DNA of 33,023 bases, taken from contig DATGJN010000028.1 in assembly GCA_035295165.1 (NCBI GenBank), positions 1-33,023 of the forward strand, read 5' to 3'. The notes below the pieces were generated by a model that did no database searches, was not told where the DNA came from, and was given only the letters and a program-made list of their open reading frames with translations. The stretch's first letter is position 1; every line of letters starts with the position of its first letter. This document shows positions 29,800 through 33,023 of this stretch, piece by piece. The position numbers were made by a program, and so were the translations under genes. This stretch comes from a bacterium. Its GTDB lineage: Bacteria; Sysuimicrobiota; Sysuimicrobiia; Sysuimicrobiales; Segetimicrobiaceae.

Positions 29800-29915
29800 T
29801 TCAATTGCAGGGGGATGGTCTGGGCGGGATGGCTCGCGCCGAGCGAGTGAACACCTCGGCTAACCTCCGAAAGCAACGCCCCTACCGCGGCCGCGGAATT
29901 ACGCAGGGCAGCGCA

Positions 29916-30090
29916 CTACTCCGCATCCTCATGTGTGAAGAACGTGGCTAGCCAGACCGGTTTGCTTTCATCCACATAGATGGTCCAAACATGCCACCAG
30001 CCGGGCCCGACCTCTTTCGATCTGGACGGGCCCGGAGTGGACCATAGCGGACGGCTGACTCTTGGACAGGACGGTTGTAAGGCCGCTCAT
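29916..30090 (-). pseudogene. Frameshifted small gene fragment
   Basis: On the minus strand, ATG 30088-30090 follows a strong ribosome site (aggaggtgtgtc). It opens a frame, MSGLTTVLSKSQPSAMVHSG, that ends after about 41 codons. A second frame overlapping its later part reads PGWWHVWTIYVDESK and VWLATFFTHEDAE and ends at TAG 29916-29918 but has no start. The second segment looks strongly protein-like. A single-base insertion or deletion near 30010-30040 would join them into a protein of about 57 residues, so I read this as one small gene broken by a frameshift. The alternative is a real 41-residue product. Function unknown. Confidence 0.45.
30002..30036. repeat. 9-bp GC inverted repeat
   Basis: ccgggcccg (30002-30010) and cgggcccgg (30028-30036) are perfect complements with a 17-nt spacer. 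Each arm is itself nearly palindromic around gggccc. The repeat lies at the place where the two frames of the small broken gene cross, so it could mark a site of rearrangement or slippage. No T run follows. Confidence 0.4.
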
Positions 30091-30092
30091 GA

Positions 30093-30389
30093 CACACCTC
30101 CTGGTACTGCGGTACCCTGCAACAAGGGAGCGCGAGCGGTCCGTGGACGGTAGACAAGCACGAATCGATCATCGAGGAGTTCCTCGAGGATGGGCAGCAC
30201 CAGCGCCTGATTCAGACGGCCGAGACCACCCCAGAAGTGCGAGCGCGATTGGTCCATCCCTACTGAAGTGCCCTGGATGTGCGGGAGGTCATTAATGAAC
30301 TTGCGCAGTCCCGTGTCGATGAGCCGAGGGTCAGAAGGGTGACGCCAATGTCGTTTCGTCGCCAGGCAAGAGAGTTGATACTGGTTTAG
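30093..30389 (+). pseudogene. Protein-like fragments lacking starts, probable gene remnant
   Basis: One plus-strand frame from 30093 to a stop at 30263-30265 reads as a plausible protein (PWTVDKHESIIEEFLEDGQ, AETTPEVRARLVHPY) but has no ATG, GTG or TTG ahead of it. Just downstream another frame reads ALDVREVINELAQSRVDEPR and ends at TAG 30387-30389. The texture is charged and helical, as in small DNA-binding or antitoxin-like proteins. The two fragments could be halves of one gene separated by an indel near 30265. The reading is by eye and modestly supported. Confidence 0.3.
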
Positions 30390-30436
30390 TCCGGACTCTG
30401 CCCGGCAGATATTGGGATGTACCCAACGCGTCGAAG

Positions 30437-30463
30437 CAGGCTACGCAGGCTACGCAGGCTACA
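30437..30463 (+). repeat. Tandem 9-mer repeat (caggctacg x3)
   Basis: Three consecutive copies of caggctacg occur, the last ending in a instead of g. The unit of nine bases keeps codon phase, yet there is no supported gene across it. It lies just beyond the end of the helicase gene. Copy number may vary between strains. Confidence 0.6.
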
Positions 30464-30478
30464 GGGCGGGCTGGTGAC

Positions 30479-32962
30479 TCAACCCCGACCGTGCCCCAAG
30501 TTGATCGTCTTCTTGCAGCGAGGATAGCGCGAACAACTAAGGAACGGGCCGTAGAGGCCACTCCGTAACATCATGGGCTGTCCGCAGCTCGGGCACATAC
30601 GATCAGTGGCGAGGCTGTCCTTCTTCCGGAGGCGTCGCTTGAAGGTGCACTCCGGCGCCCGCTGGCAAACCAGGACGACATGTGGCGTCCCAATCACGGC
30701 CTGCAGGAGCCCACCACACTCGGGGCAGGCTTCCTGGGTGCCAACCACTTCTTCCGCGGCCTTCCCGTCAGGACCGGGTACGTATGCCGCGGTGACCACA
30801 GCATGGGTCAGGGCAGATGCGGCACGCGGCGAAACGAGTCGGCGGGCGCGGTTTTGAGTGAGGTCTTCCGCAGTAGCCTGAGGAACCCCGTCCCATATGA
30901 TACGGCGGTCAATGACCACGAGCGGTCTCGGGAGGCGCGCAATCAGGTTATCAGCCTCGCCATTCACGGCCACGCGGGGCGACGGCTGACTGGTATGCAA
31001 TGCGACGCGGACACCGCGTGCCGCTGCGGCCTCAAGGAGACCACTAAGATCACACCCGGTATCGCCGGCCGGAACGATCGCGAGAATCTCGTGGCGGGCA
31101 GCCGCGATATCGGTATCAAATGGTGCGCGGAACATAAGAGCGTCCTCAATGATCATCTCGGATGGGACCACGGATCCAGTGCGACCCAGCATGGCTGCAA
31201 TCCGCACGAGCGAGGAGTTGTCATCGAGCATATGGTTGAGATGGTCGACGTCTGCAAGCACCACAAGGGTCTCCTTGGGGCGCGTTAGCGCGACGTTCAA
31301 GAGGAGTTTGGCTCCCTCCTCATGGAGATCGTCCAGCATCGGTGCGGGCCGCTCCGGCGGGGCCTCAACGGTGTCGAAAATCACAATCGACACCTCGCCG
31401 CCTTGAAACCGGTGGACGGTGGCGACGCGCACGCACCGCGCGAGATTGAGGTCCCGGATAAACGCGCCGAGCAGACGGGCTTGCGCGGCGTACGGCGTGA
31501 GGATCGCGACGCGCCCCGGAACCGGGGGTGTACCGGCAAGCTGGGCCGCCAGCGTCGTCGCGACGTGCGCGCTATGCAGGTTGAGACGGCTGCCGCGGGC
31601 GAGCCGAACGCACCACGGTGCGGCGCTGGACGTATCGACCAGCACGAGCGGCATGGCTTGTGTCCCGGACTTGGCGCTGGTTCCGGGATCCGTGTGTAAG
31701 ACGCCTTCATAGAACAGCTGATTCGGAATCTCCGCGATGGTGGGGTGCATCCGATACTGTGTGTCCAAGAGGGACACGTTCGGGTGATCTCGCGCATGGT
31801 CAGGCGTGATGATCCCGAGGTGCTGATAGATATTGCGCCCGAGCCAGCGTGCTGCCACCAGGGTTTGTGCAAGCGATACGGGGGGGAGTTGGAGGAAGTC
31901 TCCACCCAGGACCGCGTACTGGCGAGCTCGAGTCAAAGCCCAGAATAGCGCCGGGAGCGGTGCCATGCTGGCCTCGTCGATAATGCACACATCGAACGGG
32001 ACTTCGGGGAAAAGAGATGAGAAGAAGACTTGGGTCAGGGTGGTGCAGACGACCTTGGCGCGATCGAGTAGCGCCTGCGACTGCTCCGTGATAGCGCTCC
32101 GATCGGACCCGAGCCGGCGCGCGAGTGTCTCGACGTACTGGTCGAAGAGGACGCGGTCGTGTTGGGCAAGCCCTTCATTCCGATGGTGCCCGAGCCGGAG
32201 AATCTCGTAGTTCTGGTACCATGGGGTGTCGTGCAGGAGATTGGCGATGTCCATAGCCGCCTCGTCCACGGCCACATTGGAGTGTGCGACAACGAGCACG
32301 CGCATTCCGCGCCGGAGAAACGCTTCCGTGACTCGAGCAAGCGTGTGGGTCTTGCCGGTCCCCGGCGGGCCCCAAACGAAGCTCACGGGCTGCGTCTGGG
32401 TAAATGTCACAGCCGCCTGTTGGCTTGCGTTCATCGCGGCATCGACCTGAGGAGGCACGATCTCAGCCGAGTCTACAACCGCCGCATCCTCGGGGCTGGG
32501 CAGGAAGACCCTGCGGGCGAGCTCAACGTCTATCGGCTCTTTCCCTTCGCGAACAAGCCGAAGTCGGTCCCGGAGGCGCTCAGGGAGGAACGCGAGGTTG
32601 CTGACCAGCCCCGCATGGGAGATCTCGTGTCCGAGATCCTCCGTGGTGTTGACCACCACCGCGATCTCATCGCCGTTGATGTAGAGCACACTTCCCTTGT
32701 ACCGGCGGCCTCCGACGTCGAGCTCTACGGGGACGTCATCGGATGCAGCTACGGAGCGGTCCATGAGGAACGTGTATGCGGAGTGGTCGGCTCCGCGCTG
32801 GGTACGACGGCCGTCGGAGAGGGATGTGATCGAATCGCCTTTGGCCGATTTCGCGGCCGTAATCTCGTCCCGCAACGCGGCGATGAAGGCGTCAAGGAGC
32901 TTGTCAATCTGAGTGACAGCGACAGGAGGAGTGGTGGTAGGCACCCTCTCAGAGTACCTCAC
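30479..32962 (-). CDS. SF1 (UPF1/DNA2-like) helicase with PLD-like and zinc-finger C-terminus
   Basis: The 827-residue protein has the Q-like motif MNASQQAAV (177-185), Walker A GPPGTGKTH (198-206) and Walker B IIDEAS (~327-332). It also has GGDFLQLPP (motif III), QYRMHP (motif IV region), TVHRFQGGEVSIVIFD (motif V) and LLLNVALTRPKE (motif VI). These are SF1B UPF1/DNA2-type helicase motifs. After ~630 comes a PLD-like region (AARHEILAIVPAG, GLLEAAAARGVRVALHT, VVIDRRIIWDG) without the HxK catalytic pair, so it is probably non-catalytic. Two topoisomerase-type zinc fingers close the protein (CPECGG...CQRAPEC and CPSCGQ...CSRYPRC). GTG 32962 is the longest start; GTG 32944 is an alternative. Proteins with this combination occur in defence and repair settings. 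It is transcribed against the methyltransferase cluster. Confidence 0.85.
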   Translation of the reverse strand: MRYSERVPTTTPPVAVTQIDKLLDAFIAALRDEITAAKSAKGDSITSLSDGRRTQRGADHSAYTFLMDRSVAASDDVPVELDVGGRRYKGSVLYINGDEIAVVVNTTEDLGHEISHAGLVSNLAFLPERLRDRLRLVREGKEPIDVELARRVFLPSPEDAAVVDSAEIVPPQVDAAMNASQQAAVTFTQTQPVSFVWGPPGTGKTHTLARVTEAFLRRGMRVLVVAHSNVAVDEAAMDIANLLHDTPWYQNYEILRLGHHRNEGLAQHDRVLFDQYVETLARRLGSDRSAITEQSQALLDRAKVVCTTLTQVFFSSLFPEVPFDVCIIDEASMAPLPALFWALTRARQYAVLGGDFLQLPPVSLAQTLVAARWLGRNIYQHLGIITPDHARDHPNVSLLDTQYRMHPTIAEIPNQLFYEGVLHTDPGTSAKSGTQAMPLVLVDTSSAAPWCVRLARGSRLNLHSAHVATTLAAQLAGTPPVPGRVAILTPYAAQARLLGAFIRDLNLARCVRVATVHRFQGGEVSIVIFDTVEAPPERPAPMLDDLHEEGAKLLLNVALTRPKETLVVLADVDHLNHMLDDNSSLVRIAAMLGRTGSVVPSEMIIEDALMFRAPFDTDIAAARHEILAIVPAGDTGCDLSGLLEAAAARGVRVALHTSQPSPRVAVNGEADNLIARLPRPLVVIDRRIIWDGVPQATAEDLTQNRARRLVSPRAASALTHAVVTAAYVPGPDGKAAEEVVGTQEACPECGGLLQAVIGTPHVVLVCQRAPECTFKRRLRKKDSLATDRMCPSCGQPMMLRSGLYGPFLSCSRYPRCKKTINLGHGRG

Positions 32963-32993
32963 CCGTGGCGGCGCGGACAGGCAACCGCCACGG
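32963..32993 (-). promoter_or_regulatory. Hairpin directly before the helicase start
   Basis: Perfect 9-bp arms ccgtggcgg (32963-32971) and ccgccacgg (32985-32993) have a 13-nt loop. On the minus strand the stem ends immediately before GTG 32962, so it would hinder initiation there. Either translation is controlled, or the true start is GTG 32944, or the hairpin is the end of an upstream transcript. No T run follows in either direction. Confidence 0.55.
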
Positions 32994-33023
32994 GGACAAT
33001 GCGGATTAGTGCTTACGCTTCGG

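Larger units (their letters stand above)
29800..30478. other. 679-nt decayed region with gene fragments
   Basis: There is no intact gene of normal size. The minus strand holds a frameshifted fragment (29916-30090), and the plus strand holds protein-like fragments without starts (30093-30389), both listed separately. A 9-bp inverted repeat and a short tandem repeat are also present. GC is high (~60%), like the pilus genes and unlike the cluster to the left, so the boundary of the low-GC accessory segment is near 29800. I see no att-like direct repeat and no integrase. Confidence 0.5.

Noticed and set aside
29800-30478. Integrase, transposase or att direct repeats at the accessory-region border
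   Set aside because: I looked for them here and near 17678-18125 and found no recombinase gene, terminal inverted repeat pair or matching direct repeat.
1-33023. tRNA, rRNA and CRISPR arrays
   Set aside because: I saw no TTCGANTC-type T-arm with matching acceptor stems, no rRNA consensus and no regularly spaced repeats. The only tandem repeat is the 27-nt one at 30437.

Overview
The window joins two very different neighbourhoods. Positions 1-17677 hold a nearly complete type IV pilus (T4P) locus, and positions 18126-32962 hold an accessory region dominated by DNA modification and restriction genes. The host looks like a moderately high-GC bacterium with an outer membrane, because it encodes a secretin (PilQ) and PilM/N/O/P-like alignment proteins. 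A SpoVS-type protein closes the pilus operon. That family is known from Bacillota, Deinococcota, Chloroflexota and some others, so a deep-branching Terrabacteria-type lineage is possible. The sequence alone does not name a genus.

Pilus region. A rightward operon (70-8432) encodes a small beta-domain protein, a RecU/Hjc-like nuclease, two unknown exported proteins, PilC, PilT, five prepilin-like proteins and a secreted two-domain protein. It ends at a 23-bp-stem bidirectional terminator (8453-8500). The major-type pilin and PilB are transcribed leftward (10875-8515) towards that terminator. PilM-N-O-P-Q, a second secreted two-domain protein, the prepilin peptidase and SpoVS run rightward (11037-17677), divergent from pilA. 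Most genes overlap or nearly touch, so three transcription units supply the whole machine: extension ATPase (PilB), retraction ATPase (PilT), platform (PilC), alignment complex (PilMNOP), outer-membrane pore (PilQ), pilins and peptidase. Three proteins scattered over the units (70-630, 7344-8432, 15342-16538) share a C-terminal beta domain and QR-containing helical repeats and seem specific to this pilus. A nuclease gene in the same operon suggests a link to DNA uptake or processing.

Accessory region. res and mod (18126-23742) form a type III-like restriction-modification pair. They are followed by a UPF0696/DUF1917-like gene and a DUF3800 gene. After about 0.6 kb without a convincing gene comes a three-gene cluster (25691-29799): a second DNA methyltransferase with a different motif order, a GHKL (Hsp90/MutL/MORC-type) ATPase, and an unrecognised 380-residue protein. 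The last two are 3 nt apart. GC is visibly lower here than in the pilus genes. This trio is the best candidate for an undescribed defence system. A decayed stretch (29800-30478) with frameshifted gene fragments follows. Then a leftward UPF1/DNA2-type SF1 helicase carries a C-terminal PLD-like region and two topoisomerase-type zinc fingers. A strong hairpin sits at its start.

No tRNA, rRNA, CRISPR array, transposase or integrase was recognised.
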